Source: Cyclobacteriaceae bacterium (GTDB lineage Bacteria; Bacteroidota; Bacteroidia; Cytophagales; Cyclobacteriaceae). From it: 64,000 nt of DNA. Numbering within the stretch: the stretch's first letter is position 1; each line of letters starts with the position of its first letter. Both the position numbers and the translations under genes were made by a program. Under the pieces are notes generated by a model. That model did no database searches. It had not been told where the DNA came from and worked only from the letters and a program-made list of their open reading frames with translations. Of this stretch, positions 17,025 to 25,904 are shown piece by piece. Location of the stretch: the NCBI GenBank assembly GCA_020436165.1, contig JAGQYI010000010.1, positions 1 through 64,000 on the forward strand. Direction: 5' to 3'.

Positions 17025-17815
17025 TAGCATTAGAAAAAATAGGAGCTGATGCAAAGGTATTGGTAAAGGAGGTTGGGGCCTTTATCAAAGAGCAATCTGG
17101 TAAATTCAACATTGAAAGAATAGAAGAAAAGGGGCTGAATGATTTGGTGTCGTATGTGGATAAAGAAGCTGAACAGAAATTGGTGAATGGGTTAAAGAAA
17201 GTGTTGCCAGAGGCCGGCTTTATAACGGAAGAAGGTACGGCCTCCTTTACGAATGAGGTGTACAAATGGATCATTGACCCATTGGATGGCACCACTAACT
17301 TTATGCATGGATTGCCGGTATTTTCAATTTCCGTAGCACTGCTTTTTGAGGATGAGCTTGTGTTGGGAATTGTATATGAAATAAATAAAGACGAGCTTTT
17401 TTACGCCCATAAAGGCGGAGGAGCGTGGCTAAACGACCAAAAGATATCTGTTTCTTCAATTGCTGGCTTGAACAGAAGTTTGCTGGCAACAGGCTTCCCC
17501 TATTATAACTTCGACAGGTTAGAAACCTATATTGAAATGCTTAAGCATTTCATGAAACATACACATGGTCTGCGAAGAATGGGTTCTGCTGCGGTCGATC
17601 TAGCTTATGTGGCATGTGGCAGGTTCGAGGGTTTTTTCGAGTATAATCTTAATCCGTGGGATGTTGCCGGTGGAGCCTTTATAGTAAAGGAAGCAGGGGG
17701 TACGGTAACAGATTTTAAAGGAGAGGATAACTTTTTGTTTGGTAAATCAATAGTTGCTGCGGGTGACGTAACACCTGAATTGATCAATGCCATAGATTCC
17801 ATTTGGAACCGTTAG
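17021..17815 (+). CDS. suhB: Inositol monophosphatase family protein
   Basis: A 264-residue Mg2+-dependent phosphatase of the inositol monophosphatase/SuhB family, hydrolysing inositol-1-phosphate or a related sugar phosphate. The metal-site motifs are intact: ITEEGTAS (glutamate), IDPLDGTTNFMHGLPVFS at about 87-104 (the DPxDGT core), and the C-terminal NPWDVAGGAFIVKEAGG. The ATG overlaps the rsmI stop. Substrate and any SuhB-like RNA role are not resolved by sequence. CysQ-type 3'-phosphoadenosine phosphatases are related but have different spacing. Confidence 0.9.
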   Translation: MIALEKIGADAKVLVKEVGAFIKEQSGKFNIERIEEKGLNDLVSYVDKEAEQKLVNGLKKVLPEAGFITEEGTASFTNEVYKWIIDPLDGTTNFMHGLPVFSISVALLFEDELVLGIVYEINKDELFYAHKGGGAWLNDQKISVSSIAGLNRSLLATGFPYYNFDRLETYIEMLKHFMKHTHGLRRMGSAAVDLAYVACGRFEGFFEYNLNPWDVAGGAFIVKEAGGTVTDFKGEDNFLFGKSIVAAGDVTPELINAIDSIWNR

Positions 17816-17820
17816 ATTTG
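17813..17820 (+). promoter_or_regulatory. Candidate -7 element before the small Cys-rich gene
   Basis: TAGATTTG fits TAnnTTTG, overlaps the suhB stop codon and ends four bases before the next ATG. No properly spaced TTTG is seen upstream, so this may be chance. Confidence 0.2.
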
Positions 17821-17824
17821 CATA

Positions 17825-17989
17825 ATGCAGGAAGCGTTGGTTGTATTGGTTGTATCAGCCGCTATATTCTATCTGGGGCTGCGGCTTTACAAAAACCTAT
17901 TTGTTAAAAAAACAGGTTGTGATGTAAATTGTGGTTGCGAAACAACTCATAAGTCACCCGTTTTAGAGCAACTAAAGAAAAGGAACTGA
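17825..17989 (+). CDS. FeoB-associated-type Cys-rich small membrane protein (54 aa)
   Basis: A 54-residue protein with one N-terminal helix (EALVVLVVSAAIFYLGLRLY), a basic stretch, and a Cys cluster CDVNCGC (residues 32-38) before a hydrophilic tail. This layout matches the FeoB-associated Cys-rich membrane protein family, which usually sits next to feoB and is thought to help ferrous iron uptake. No feoA or feoB is present in the window, so this copy is an orphan. It follows suhB by nine bases and could be expressed from the same mRNA. The radical SAM gene on the other strand, an iron-sulfur enzyme, ends just beyond it. Confidence 0.75.
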   Translation: MQEALVVLVVSAAIFYLGLRLYKNLFVKKTGCDVNCGCETTHKSPVLEQLKKRN

Positions 17990-18001
17990 CCAATTTAAAA
18001 G

Positions 18002-19027
18002 CTACCCCCAAACTTTGGTCCCTTCCGTACAGTTCTTGCAGATATCAATGCTTTTTCTGTCCGTGAGGAGTTGTTTCCTGAAACTCTCGTAGTTTTTGTT
18101 GTTCCAAACTTCCTTAACAGAGTTCTCTTTTATTGACCCTCTTTCATGAGTGGCATCTTTGTCAAAGCAACAAGGAACCATTTTCCCATCCCATGTAATT
18201 ACGGTGCTATGCCACATTTTCCAACATTGGTTCTTGAGCTTGTTCTTAAGGGCATATTTTCCATTGGGGAGCAGTTTATACCTGCTGTACTTTTCAATGG
18301 TTGGCATCAACGAGTTGCCATTTTCATACTCATAAAGTTGTGCAGTTTTAAAAGCAACCTTATCAACTCCCAGCTGCTTACCCAGTGCTTTTACTTCTTC
18401 AATTTGATGCTCATTAGGCTTTACTACTAAAAACTGAAATATAATGTAGGGTGTTTTAGATCTGAGTTTCTTTTTCCAATATGTCAGCTTTTTTGTTCCT
18501 TCAAGTACTTTGTCCAAAGTACCTCCTACCCGATAACTTTCGTATGTTTTCTGGGTCGTTCCATCAATAGAAATAATGAGTCGGTCCAACCCCGATTCTA
18601 TCGTTGCCTTAGCATTTTCATCGGTAAGATAATGTGCGTTGGTGCTGGTTGCAGCGTAAAGCCCTTTTTGATGTGCGTAGTTCACCAATTCGTTAAAATT
18701 GGGATGCAGATATGGCTCACCTTGAAAATAGAGTAATAAGTACGTGGCAAATGAAGCAGATTCATCAATTACTTTTTTAAACAAGTCTGCTTCAAGCATA
18801 CCTGTTGGCCTTGTAAAGGACCTTAGTCCACTAGGACACTCAGGGCAGCGCAGGTTGCAGGAGGTTGTTGGTTCGATTGAAATACTCACAGGCTTGCCCC
18901 AGATCTGGGGCTTTTTAAGCCATAGAGAAATGTAATAGCTGAAGGTAATGAGAAAAAGGTTTAGGATGCGTTCAAAGGTTAGCTTTTTGAACCAATTGAT
19001 AGAATCATAAAACCCTGGTGTTAGCAT
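18002..19027 (-). CDS. Radical SAM/SPASM domain protein
   Basis: A 341-residue radical SAM enzyme. The cluster-binding motif CNLRCPEC (CxxxCxxC) lies at residues 57-64, after an amphipathic N-terminal stretch with hydrophobic residues at about 20-36 that may touch the membrane. The C-terminal SPASM-like domain holds cysteines in CWKMW, MVPCCFD and CKNC, expected to bind one or two auxiliary [4Fe-4S] clusters. Such proteins modify peptides or small molecules. No obvious ribosomal-peptide substrate gene is adjacent, so the substrate is unknown. The ATG at 19027 is the only good start. Confidence 0.87.
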   Translation of the reverse strand: MLTPGFYDSINWFKKLTFERILNLFLITFSYYISLWLKKPQIWGKPVSISIEPTTSCNLRCPECPSGLRSFTRPTGMLEADLFKKVIDESASFATYLLLYFQGEPYLHPNFNELVNYAHQKGLYAATSTNAHYLTDENAKATIESGLDRLIISIDGTTQKTYESYRVGGTLDKVLEGTKKLTYWKKKLRSKTPYIIFQFLVVKPNEHQIEEVKALGKQLGVDKVAFKTAQLYEYENGNSLMPTIEKYSRYKLLPNGKYALKNKLKNQCWKMWHSTVITWDGKMVPCCFDKDATHERGSIKENSVKEVWNNKNYESFRKQLLTDRKSIDICKNCTEGTKVWG

Positions 19028-19098
19028 TATAGCTCCAAGCTAGCAAAAAATCCAAAGAAGGTTGAGAATTTGGGTACTATTATAGAGCTTTGGAGGTA

Positions 19099-20265
19099 AT
19101 GAAAAAGTTATTGCTTATTTCGGTTTTTGCTTTGTTGGTAACTCAATTGCGAGCTCAGCAATTGAGTCCGGCAGCAAAGGTTATGGTGCTAACGGTTTCC
19201 CCGGGGCACGAAGAGTTATACGCTGCTTTCGGGCATTCCGCTATCTATATTAGTGATCCTGTGAACCGGATAGATCGTGTATATAACTATGGAACCTACT
19301 ATTATAATCAGCCTCATTTTTACCTGAATTTTGCCCGTGGGTATTTACTGTATGGACTCTCAGTAAGTACGTATGAGCGCTTTCAGGGATACTATGCCTA
19401 TTTCAATAGACAGGTGGTAGCACAATATCTTGATCTGTCCCTTGATCAGGCCCAACAAGTGTACGATTTTCTTGAGAACAATGCTCTTCCGGAAAATAGC
19501 ATGTACTACTATGATTATTTCTATGACAATTGTGCCACTAAAATAAGAGATGTTTTTGAGGAGGTTCTGGGGAGTGATTTTAAAATTCCGGAGCATTTTA
19601 CAAAGAATCCTGATCATACCATCCGTCAGTTGACCGACCATTACATCAAGGAAGAATTTCCGTGGGGCAAATTAGGCATAGACATTTGCCTGGGGCTACC
19701 CATGGATAAGGCACTTACGGATAATGAATATATGTATTTACCTGATTTTCTCTATCAGGGATTTGAAGCAGCAAAAATCAAGAAGGATAGTACCTGGGCA
19801 CCGGCAGTGGCAGCTGAACGCACCTTATTGTATTCTCGTCCTATGGACTACCCTATGCCATGGTTTACCCCAATGGTAGCATTTAGCGCATTGGCTGTAA
19901 TGGGTTTACTTATGCTGTTAGTGCAGATCAAGAAAGGATGGCTGTTCAGATGGTTCGATTTTACAGTGTTTTTTGTAATCGGTGCCATTGGTTTGTTGCT
20001 CACATTATTGTGGACAGCTACCGATCATCACGCTGCAGCAGATAACTTTAATTTGCTTTGGGCCTTGCCCAGTCATTTAATAGTTGCCTTTTTTATCATA
20101 AAAAAGTCAACTCGAAGATGGGTAAACTGGTATATGGCTATTTTATTGCCATTTTATGTCCTTCTAATCTTGTTTTGGAATCTTATTCCCCAAGATTTGA
20201 ACGATGCATTCATTCCTGTTGTAATTTTGCTTGTAATAAGAGCAATAGCAATTCTTAAGAGATAA
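19099..20265 (+). CDS. DUF4105 membrane protein, candidate lipoprotein N-acyltransferase (Lnb-like)
   Basis: A 388-residue protein with a signal peptide (LLISVFALLVTQLRA, then QQL), a periplasmic domain of about 230 residues and five C-terminal transmembrane helices. The periplasmic part shows the DUF4105 hallmarks: GHEELYAAFGHSAIYI with His46, and DNCATKIRD with Cys145, a probable catalytic Cys/His pair in a papain-like fold. From memory, a DUF4105 protein of Bacteroides has been reported as the lipoprotein N-acyltransferase Lnb, which would explain N-acylated lipoproteins in a phylum lacking Lnt. I infer the same role here. The ATG at 19099 has a GGAGG six bases upstream; an upstream TTG overlaps that site and is unlikely. 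Confidence 0.8.
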   Translation: MKKLLLISVFALLVTQLRAQQLSPAAKVMVLTVSPGHEELYAAFGHSAIYISDPVNRIDRVYNYGTYYYNQPHFYLNFARGYLLYGLSVSTYERFQGYYAYFNRQVVAQYLDLSLDQAQQVYDFLENNALPENSMYYYDYFYDNCATKIRDVFEEVLGSDFKIPEHFTKNPDHTIRQLTDHYIKEEFPWGKLGIDICLGLPMDKALTDNEYMYLPDFLYQGFEAAKIKKDSTWAPAVAAERTLLYSRPMDYPMPWFTPMVAFSALAVMGLLMLLVQIKKGWLFRWFDFTVFFVIGAIGLLLTLLWTATDHHAAADNFNLLWALPSHLIVAFFIIKKSTRRWVNWYMAILLPFYVLLILFWNLIPQDLNDAFIPVVILLVIRAIAILKR

Positions 20266-20310
20266 TATATTTTATGGTGGTTTTACCACTTGGCAAAAAA
20301 AACTTAATAA

Positions 20311-20865
20311 ATGAAAAAGCTGTTTTTAATAGTTGTTCTTGTTGGTTTTTACATAAGTGCTTTGGCTCAAAATGTAGATAAAACAACCAACATTAATGCG
20401 ATAGAACTAGGAGTTGAAAAATCTGTTTTTGGCGATGATCTATATTTGATTACTGGCGATGAGCCTGCTTACAAAGAAGCTCCAAGCTTACAGTATGCGC
20501 TTAAAAGAAAGATAATGGCCGGTATTAGAGATGCCTCTTACCTGGGTAACGATTATCGTAAGTTTGGCAACTTTGAAGCTACCAATATTACCATGCAGTT
20601 TTATAACGATCGATTGTTTAAAGTGCAGTGGACATTCAGGAACAGAAATTCGCTAAAGGAAATATATGATTACCTGGTAGATTTTTATGCTGACAAACTC
20701 GGAGCAGGTAAAGAAGGAGTTTTTGATGATTTCAGACAGGTTGAATGGGAAGGTCACAAGAACTATGTTCAGGTTTTTATGGACAATGAGTCAGACGTTA
20801 CCTTGGTTTTTGAGGATGTCAAGGTTTCTAAAAAAGTACAAAAGGTTCTGGCAAATTCTAAATAG
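20311..20865 (+). CDS. Secreted protein of unknown function
   Basis: A 184-residue protein with a clear signal peptide (LFLIVVLVGFYISALA, cleaved before QNVDK). The mature part of about 165 residues is mixed alpha/beta, with charged stretches and an aromatic-rich core (FNDRLFKVQWTFRN-like strand near the middle). I do not recognise a family. It lies 45 bases after the DUF4105 gene and 12 bases before a nucleoid-associated protein gene, so it may be co-transcribed with them. Nothing in the sequence points to an enzyme active site. Confidence 0.65.
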   Translation: MKKLFLIVVLVGFYISALAQNVDKTTNINAIELGVEKSVFGDDLYLITGDEPAYKEAPSLQYALKRKIMAGIRDASYLGNDYRKFGNFEATNITMQFYNDRLFKVQWTFRNRNSLKEIYDYLVDFYADKLGAGKEGVFDDFRQVEWEGHKNYVQVFMDNESDVTLVFEDVKVSKKVQKVLANSK

Positions 20866-20877
20866 CTGCTACACGAC

Positions 20878-21912
20878 ATGCTGAATTTTAAAGAAGCTCA
20901 ACTTGAAAAGTTGGCCGTTCATTTTATTGGTAGCGTAGCCGAACAGGAAGGAATGAAGCTGTCAAAATCTTTAGTAGATGTTGACAGTGAAGTGAAATCA
21001 TTGTTAAAGAACTATTTTCTTAAACCATTTAAAGAGCAGGGCCTATATACTTTTCATCATGAAACAGATTTGGCTTTAAATGAAATATTTCATTACGCTT
21101 CTTCTATTTTTAACGATCCGGATAGTTTGCTTCTTCAATCAGTTAACATGGCAAAACACTTGTATGAAGCTTCAGCCCATCCAATGATTAAGCCCGGGGA
21201 ATTTTATGTGGCTCACTTTGAAGAATGTGTACTTAATGGAGAGGTGGTGGATGTTCTCGGTTTATTTAAATCGGAAAACAAGGAGTCATATTTAAAAGTA
21301 TTTCCCCTCAATGGTGGATACGAGGTGGAAAAAGATGAAGGTATTAGCATAAATAAGCTCGACAAGGGCTGCCTTATTTTTAATACGGAAAGGGAAACGG
21401 GTTATAGAGTAGCGGTTATTGATACTACCAATAAATCAAACGAAGCACAATTCTGGAAGAATAAATTCCTGAATGTGAAACCAAATGCAGATAGCTATTA
21501 TCATACGCAGAATTACATAGCACTTTGTAAGGAATTTGCTGAAGAGGCGTTTCCTGAGGCGGATAAAGTTGATAAAATAGACCTCGTGAACAACGCGGTA
21601 ACGTACTTTTCAAAAAACGATTCTTTTAACATAGAAACATTTGAAGATGAAGTAATGCAGGAGGCTGGAGTTATTGAGCGCTTTCAAAACTTTAAAGATT
21701 CTTTTGGAGAGGCAGAAAACATGCCTCTTTACGATGAGTTTGAGATTTCAAAACAAGCCGTAAAGCAAAGCAAACGTTACATTCGTTCTGTAATTAAACT
21801 TGACAAAAATTTTCATGTATATGTACATGGAAACAGGCAAAATATTGTTCGCGGTTACGATGACCAAACAGGTATGAATACGTACACACTTTATTTCAAA
21901 GAAGAAAGTTAA
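20878..21912 (+). CDS. Nucleoid-associated protein, NdpA/YejK family
   Basis: A 344-residue soluble protein of the NdpA/YejK (37-kDa nucleoid-associated) family. The N-terminal half includes the typical KLAVHFIGSVAEQEGMKLSK and a helix near LHHETDLALNEIFHYAS-like residues. The middle contains LYEASAHPMIKPGEFYVAHF, the best conserved stretch, and the C-terminal part ends with a basic and acidic mixed region. E. coli YejK associates with the nucleoid and DNA gyrase/Topo IV; the Bacteroidota role is untested. It ends four bases before the stop of the convergent DUF4286 gene. Confidence 0.85.
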   Translation: MLNFKEAQLEKLAVHFIGSVAEQEGMKLSKSLVDVDSEVKSLLKNYFLKPFKEQGLYTFHHETDLALNEIFHYASSIFNDPDSLLLQSVNMAKHLYEASAHPMIKPGEFYVAHFEECVLNGEVVDVLGLFKSENKESYLKVFPLNGGYEVEKDEGISINKLDKGCLIFNTERETGYRVAVIDTTNKSNEAQFWKNKFLNVKPNADSYYHTQNYIALCKEFAEEAFPEADKVDKIDLVNNAVTYFSKNDSFNIETFEDEVMQEAGVIERFQNFKDSFGEAENMPLYDEFEISKQAVKQSKRYIRSVIKLDKNFHVYVHGNRQNIVRGYDDQTGMNTYTLYFKEES

Positions 21913-21915
21913 GAC

Positions 21916-22233
21916 TTATACCTTTTCAAGAACAGTTCTAAAGGCAACTGCCTGTTCATCATACTTATCCAAATGTTCTGCCTGTAAAGATTGTGCAAAT
22001 TTTGCGTGATACTGCTGAAGCCTTGCCATGGAGGTGGTAAAATACTGAACTGAGAAAGTTACAGATTCTTCGTTTTGGAGCAATACCTTGAAAATTTGAT
22101 TTGATTCAAATAATCCGGTTGCCATAACTTTGGGTATATGATTGGTTTTCATCCAGTTGAGCCATTCGTCAGCTATGGCTTGGTCAACAGAAACGGTTAC
22201 ATTATACAGTATCATCGGCATATTGGTATTCAT
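21916..22233 (-). CDS. DUF4286 family protein
   Basis: A 105-residue soluble protein, very typical of Bacteroidota. It begins with the family strand MILYNVTVSVDQAIADEW and has the predicted ferredoxin-like alpha/beta layout (helix DEWLNWMKTNHIP, strand QIFKVLLQNEE, strand TFSVQYFTTSM). Function unknown. I use ATG 22233 (MNTNMPMILYN); ATG 22221 or 22215 are equally possible, while the longer TTG frame at 22245 is unlikely. It is convergent with the nucleoid-associated gene. Confidence 0.8.
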   Translation of the reverse strand: MNTNMPMILYNVTVSVDQAIADEWLNWMKTNHIPKVMATGLFESNQIFKVLLQNEESVTFSVQYFTTSMARLQQYHAKFAQSLQAEHLDKYDEQAVAFRTVLEKV

Positions 22234-22375
22234 AACTTGAAACAAAAACTTAAAAATACGGAACTTACTTGTTTACCTTTTGAGTTAAATGGGAATAAAG
22301 AAGGCGCTCAATAGTACTATTTTATGAGCCTATTTGATAAAATTCATTTAATGTTAAAATCTATTTCTCAAAAAT

Positions 22376-22407
22376 ATTGAGTTCTTCGTTCGGATGTTAT
22401 TTCTTTG
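22376..22407 (+). promoter_or_regulatory. Weak promoter candidate for the CaCA exchanger
   Basis: ATTG at 22376-22379 and TTTCTTTG at 22400-22407 are separated by 20 bases, which is one mismatch each from the Bacteroidota consensus. They lie in the AT-rich 237-base gap between DUF4286 and the exchanger, which otherwise holds no convincing gene. Confidence 0.35.
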
Positions 22408-22470
22408 AGGACATTTTGGGAGAATGCACCTAGTTGGTTCTTGGAAATAAGCTTCGATAATTAGTTATTT

Positions 22471-23523
22471 ATGCTTTTAGTTGGCTATTTGCTTGCTTTG
22501 ATAATATCATTTTATCTCCTTGCGGAGGTGAGCGACCGCTATTTTGTAGTGTCGCTTGATAAATTATCTCATCGTCTTAATATGACCCACGACATGGCCG
22601 GGGCCACATTCATGGCCATAGGATCCAGTGCGCCTGAACTTTTTGTTTCTATTATTGCGTTGGTTCGCCCTGGTGGCCATGAGGATATCGGAATAGGTAC
22701 TATTGTTGGATCTGCCTTATTTAATCTTTTGGTTATTGTTGGTGCTGCTGCTGTTGTAAAGAATTCCAAGATTGCCTGGCAACCTGTGGTTCGGGATTTA
22801 CTGTTTTATGCGCTTTCTATTTTAGGGTTGTATTATGTGCTATTCAATGGTAAGGTACAAACATGGGAAGGTGTACTACTGGTTGTAATGTACGGTATTT
22901 ATATCTATGCAGTTGTAAAATGGAAGAAGTGGTTCAATTTCAAGCAATTGGATGAGGACCCCGAAGAAGAAGAGGATGAAGAGAAAACAGGATGGAAAGC
23001 AATGTTCAAGCCTTTTGACTGGATTCTTTCCAAGTTTTTTCCTTCCAGCGAGCATTATATGTTAAGCTTTGGGATATCCATAGGGCTTATAGCAGTGCTT
23101 TGTTGGGTCTTGGTTGAAAGTGCTATTGGCGTTTCCCGAATCTTGGATATTCCTGAAGTGGTAATTGCTTTGACTGTTCTTGCTGTGGGAACTTCTGTTC
23201 CAGACATGATTTCTTCTGTGATTGTTGCAAGGCAGGGCAGGGCTGGAATGGCCGTTTCAAATGCTGTTGGCAGCAATATATTCGATATTTTTATTGGCCT
23301 GGGACTACCTTGGTTACTGAAGACACTTATTAGTGGAAAAGCACTTGAATTTAATATTGTCGGCCTAAATATATCCGTAGGATTACTTTTTGGCTCGGTA
23401 TTACTGATATTATTCTTTTTGATGTGGAAGAAATGGAGGTTAACACCAAGCCTTGGTATTTTTCTTATCCTGCTCTACATCCTTTATGTGATTTGGGAAA
23501 TTTTCAGAGTATATTTTTTCTAA
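22471..23523 (+). CDS. Ca2+/Na+ antiporter of the CaCA superfamily (NCKX-like)
   Basis: A 350-residue inner-membrane exchanger with two inverted repeats of about five helices. The alpha-1 motif is GATFMAIGSSAPELFVSII (about 43-61) and the alpha-2 motif is LAVGTSVPDMISSVIVARQG. The halves are joined by an acidic cytoplasmic loop (DEDPEEEEDEEK). The GTSVPD...SVIVARQG form recalls potassium-dependent NCKX exchangers more than bacterial YrbG, but ion selectivity cannot be read directly. A hairpin terminator follows (23577-23605) and also serves the convergent peptidase. Confidence 0.9.
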   Translation: MLLVGYLLALIISFYLLAEVSDRYFVVSLDKLSHRLNMTHDMAGATFMAIGSSAPELFVSIIALVRPGGHEDIGIGTIVGSALFNLLVIVGAAAVVKNSKIAWQPVVRDLLFYALSILGLYYVLFNGKVQTWEGVLLVVMYGIYIYAVVKWKKWFNFKQLDEDPEEEEDEEKTGWKAMFKPFDWILSKFFPSSEHYMLSFGISIGLIAVLCWVLVESAIGVSRILDIPEVVIALTVLAVGTSVPDMISSVIVARQGRAGMAVSNAVGSNIFDIFIGLGLPWLLKTLISGKALEFNIVGLNISVGLLFGSVLLILFFLMWKKWRLTPSLGIFLILLYILYVIWEIFRVYFF

Positions 23524-23576
23524 GACTCTTTCAATAAGATAAATAATTAACGCCTTTTGACTCATAATCTATAAAC

Positions 23577-23610
23577 AAAAAACCACCTATCAAAGGTGGT
23601 TTTTTGTTTT
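23577..23610. terminator. Bidirectional Rho-independent terminator
   Basis: A 12-base perfect stem AAAAAACCACCT / AGGTGGTTTTTT with a 5-base loop. A-run on one side and T-run on the other make it functional in both directions, between the exchanger and the convergent prolyl oligopeptidase. Confidence 0.9.
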
Positions 23611-23627
23611 AAAATCGGTGTTAGAAA

Positions 23628-25763
23628 TTACATGTCTTTTTTTGCTACATCCGGAACGATGCCCATGTTGTACCATGCGAATGAATATCGGTCGGCAGCT
23701 TGTTCAATTTGCTTGGTAGTTGGTGTACCTGCTCCGTGCCCTGCATTGGTTTCTATACGAATAAGCACCGGATTTGGCCCTCGTTGATTTTCCTGCAATG
23801 TGGCTGCAAACTTAAATGAATGAGCAGGCACCACACGATCATCATGATCGGCAGTTGTAATCAATGTAGCCGGATAATCTGCTGGCTTAAGGTTGTGCAA
23901 AGGAGAGTACCCTTTCAGGTATTCGAACATTTCTTTTGAATCATCGGCTGTTCCGTAATCATATGCCCAACCGGCACCTGCCGTAAATTGATGATACCGA
24001 AGCATATCCATTACTCCCACAGCAGGGAAGGCCACCTTGGCAAGATCAGGCCGTTGCGTCATGGTTGCTCCAACAAGAAGTCCTCCATTGGAGCCTCCCG
24101 CTATGGCAAGATAATCACTGGAAGTATATTTATTGTCAATCAAGTATTCGCCTGCTGCAATGAAGTCATCAAAAACATTTTGTTTGTTCATTTTTGTGCC
24201 TGCAAGGTGCCATTCTTCTCCATATTCTCCTCCTCCTCTTAAATTTGGCTGAGCATAAATACCTCCGTTTTCAAGCCACAAAATCCTGGCTGTACTAAAT
24301 GAAGGTGTTAAACTAATATTGAAACCACCATAAGCATATAGATAAGTGGCATTCTTACCATTTAACTCCATGCCTTTTTTGTACACAATAAACATAGGGA
24401 TTTTGGTGCCATCCTTACTTGAATAAAATACCTGTTTGGTTTCGTATTCCTCAGGATTAAAAGCAACCTTCGGTTTTATATACAACTCTGAGGCTCCATC
24501 TGATATAGTGTACTTATATATGGTGGCTGGTGTAGTAAACGAGGTAAATGTATAGTAGAGGTAACTATCTTCTTTAAGCGCATTAAATCCATAAACGGTT
24601 CCAATTCCAGGAAGCTCAACTTCACGTTCTTTTGTTCCGTCTATGGTAAATTGAATCACTTTTGACTTGGCATCTTGCAGGTATATGGCAAACAGTTTGC
24701 CTCCACCGGTTGATGCATTAAGAACGTTTTCGGTTTCAGGAATAACATCTATCCAGTTTTCAGAAGTTGGATTAGCTGCGTTTGTTCTAACCACTTTTCC
24801 GTTTGGAGCATCTAAGTTTGTTTGTATAATCAGCTCGTCACCTTCATTTTCGAGAACATATTGTTCGCTATCGAAACCACTTACAACAGTTACAAGTTTT
24901 GGGTGGTCACTTGCCAGGTCCATGAAATAAAGTTCATTGCCCGAAGTGCTGTTGGCAGCACTTATAACCAAAAATCGTTCGTCTTCAGTAAGGCTTGCCC
25001 AAACGTACCTTCTTTCTTGTCCGGGTCCTCCAAAAACCAGCTTATCGTCCGATTGAGGAGTACCAAGTTTATGGTAATAAAGTTTATGATGTTGTGTCAT
25101 GCTGGAAAGCTCACTTCCTTTGGGTTTATCGTAGCTGCTGTAGTAGAAACCATCGTTTCCTTTCCATGCCAACCCACTAAATTTAATGTCCTTTAGGGTG
25201 TCGCCCAGAATTTCTTTGGTTTTGGTATCCATTACTATTGCTTTCCTCCAATCGGAACCACCTTCGGAAATCAGGTATCCAAAAAGGGAACCGTCTTTTG
25301 TAAAACTTGTTCCCGCTAGTGAAATGGTTCCATCTTCTCTGAACTTATTCGGATCTATAAAAACCTCCTCATCGTTCGATCCTGGCTTTTTGCGGTACAG
25401 CACATTTTGATTCTGGAGTCCATTATTCTTATAAAAATATTCCCAATCGCCATGTTTAGTCGGAGCGTAAACTCGTTCATAATTCATTAGCTCTTCAAGC
25501 CTTTTCTTTACTTTATCGCGATAGCTTATGTGATCGAGGTAATTAAAAGTAACTTCATTCTCTGCTTTAACCCACTTGGCAGTAGCCTCAGATGTATCGT
25601 TTTCGAGCCATCGGTAGGGGTCGGGTACATCAACACCAAAATAAGTGTCCACATGGTCAGACTTTTCTGTGACAGGATATTGAGTCATGGGTTGTTCTTT
25701 TTTGTTTGTACATGAAAATGCCAAAAAAGCAGAAACAATTAACAGGTAGTTTAAATTTTTCAT
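23628..25763 (-). CDS. Prolyl oligopeptidase family serine peptidase (S9), lipoprotein
   Basis: A 711-residue exported peptidase that cleaves short peptides after proline. The lipobox ends LLIVSAFLAFSC, so the mature protein is lipid-anchored at Cys19. The beta-propeller domain (about 90-440) gates the active site, and the alpha/beta-hydrolase domain carries the Ser in AIAGGSNGGLLVGA (Ser558), the Asp in TADHDDRVVPAHS and the His in TNAGHGAGTPT. All three catalytic residues are intact. The ATG at 25763 is chosen because the longer TTG frame adds seven residues before the signal. Substrates in vivo are unknown, probably peptides from the environment. Confidence 0.92.
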   Translation of the reverse strand: MKNLNYLLIVSAFLAFSCTNKKEQPMTQYPVTEKSDHVDTYFGVDVPDPYRWLENDTSEATAKWVKAENEVTFNYLDHISYRDKVKKRLEELMNYERVYAPTKHGDWEYFYKNNGLQNQNVLYRKKPGSNDEEVFIDPNKFREDGTISLAGTSFTKDGSLFGYLISEGGSDWRKAIVMDTKTKEILGDTLKDIKFSGLAWKGNDGFYYSSYDKPKGSELSSMTQHHKLYYHKLGTPQSDDKLVFGGPGQERRYVWASLTEDERFLVISAANSTSGNELYFMDLASDHPKLVTVVSGFDSEQYVLENEGDELIIQTNLDAPNGKVVRTNAANPTSENWIDVIPETENVLNASTGGGKLFAIYLQDAKSKVIQFTIDGTKEREVELPGIGTVYGFNALKEDSYLYYTFTSFTTPATIYKYTISDGASELYIKPKVAFNPEEYETKQVFYSSKDGTKIPMFIVYKKGMELNGKNATYLYAYGGFNISLTPSFSTARILWLENGGIYAQPNLRGGGEYGEEWHLAGTKMNKQNVFDDFIAAGEYLIDNKYTSSDYLAIAGGSNGGLLVGATMTQRPDLAKVAFPAVGVMDMLRYHQFTAGAGWAYDYGTADDSKEMFEYLKGYSPLHNLKPADYPATLITTADHDDRVVPAHSFKFAATLQENQRGPNPVLIRIETNAGHGAGTPTTKQIEQAADRYSFAWYNMGIVPDVAKKDM

Positions 25764-25904
25764 TGCTTTAATTTTAGTATTCAATTTTAATCAATTAGTA
25801 GTGGTTTAACCAGTATAATTATGCAAGCGGACTGTATTTGATGTTTGATTGTGTGTTTATGAAAAAGAATTTGGTAATTTGGTAGAATAGGATGATTTCT
25901 GAAC

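Noticed and set aside
20275..20290. GTGGT/ACCAC hairpin before the secreted protein at 20311 as a terminator
   Set aside because: The stem is only five bases and no T-run follows on either strand.
24822..25196. 124-codon frame opposite the prolyl oligopeptidase
   Set aside because: It is antisense to an intact catalytic gene and has no protein-like pattern or start context.
25764..25784. Seven-residue N-terminal extension of the prolyl oligopeptidase from a TTG
   Set aside because: It would place extra residues before a normal lipoprotein signal, and an ATG at 25763 starts the signal directly.
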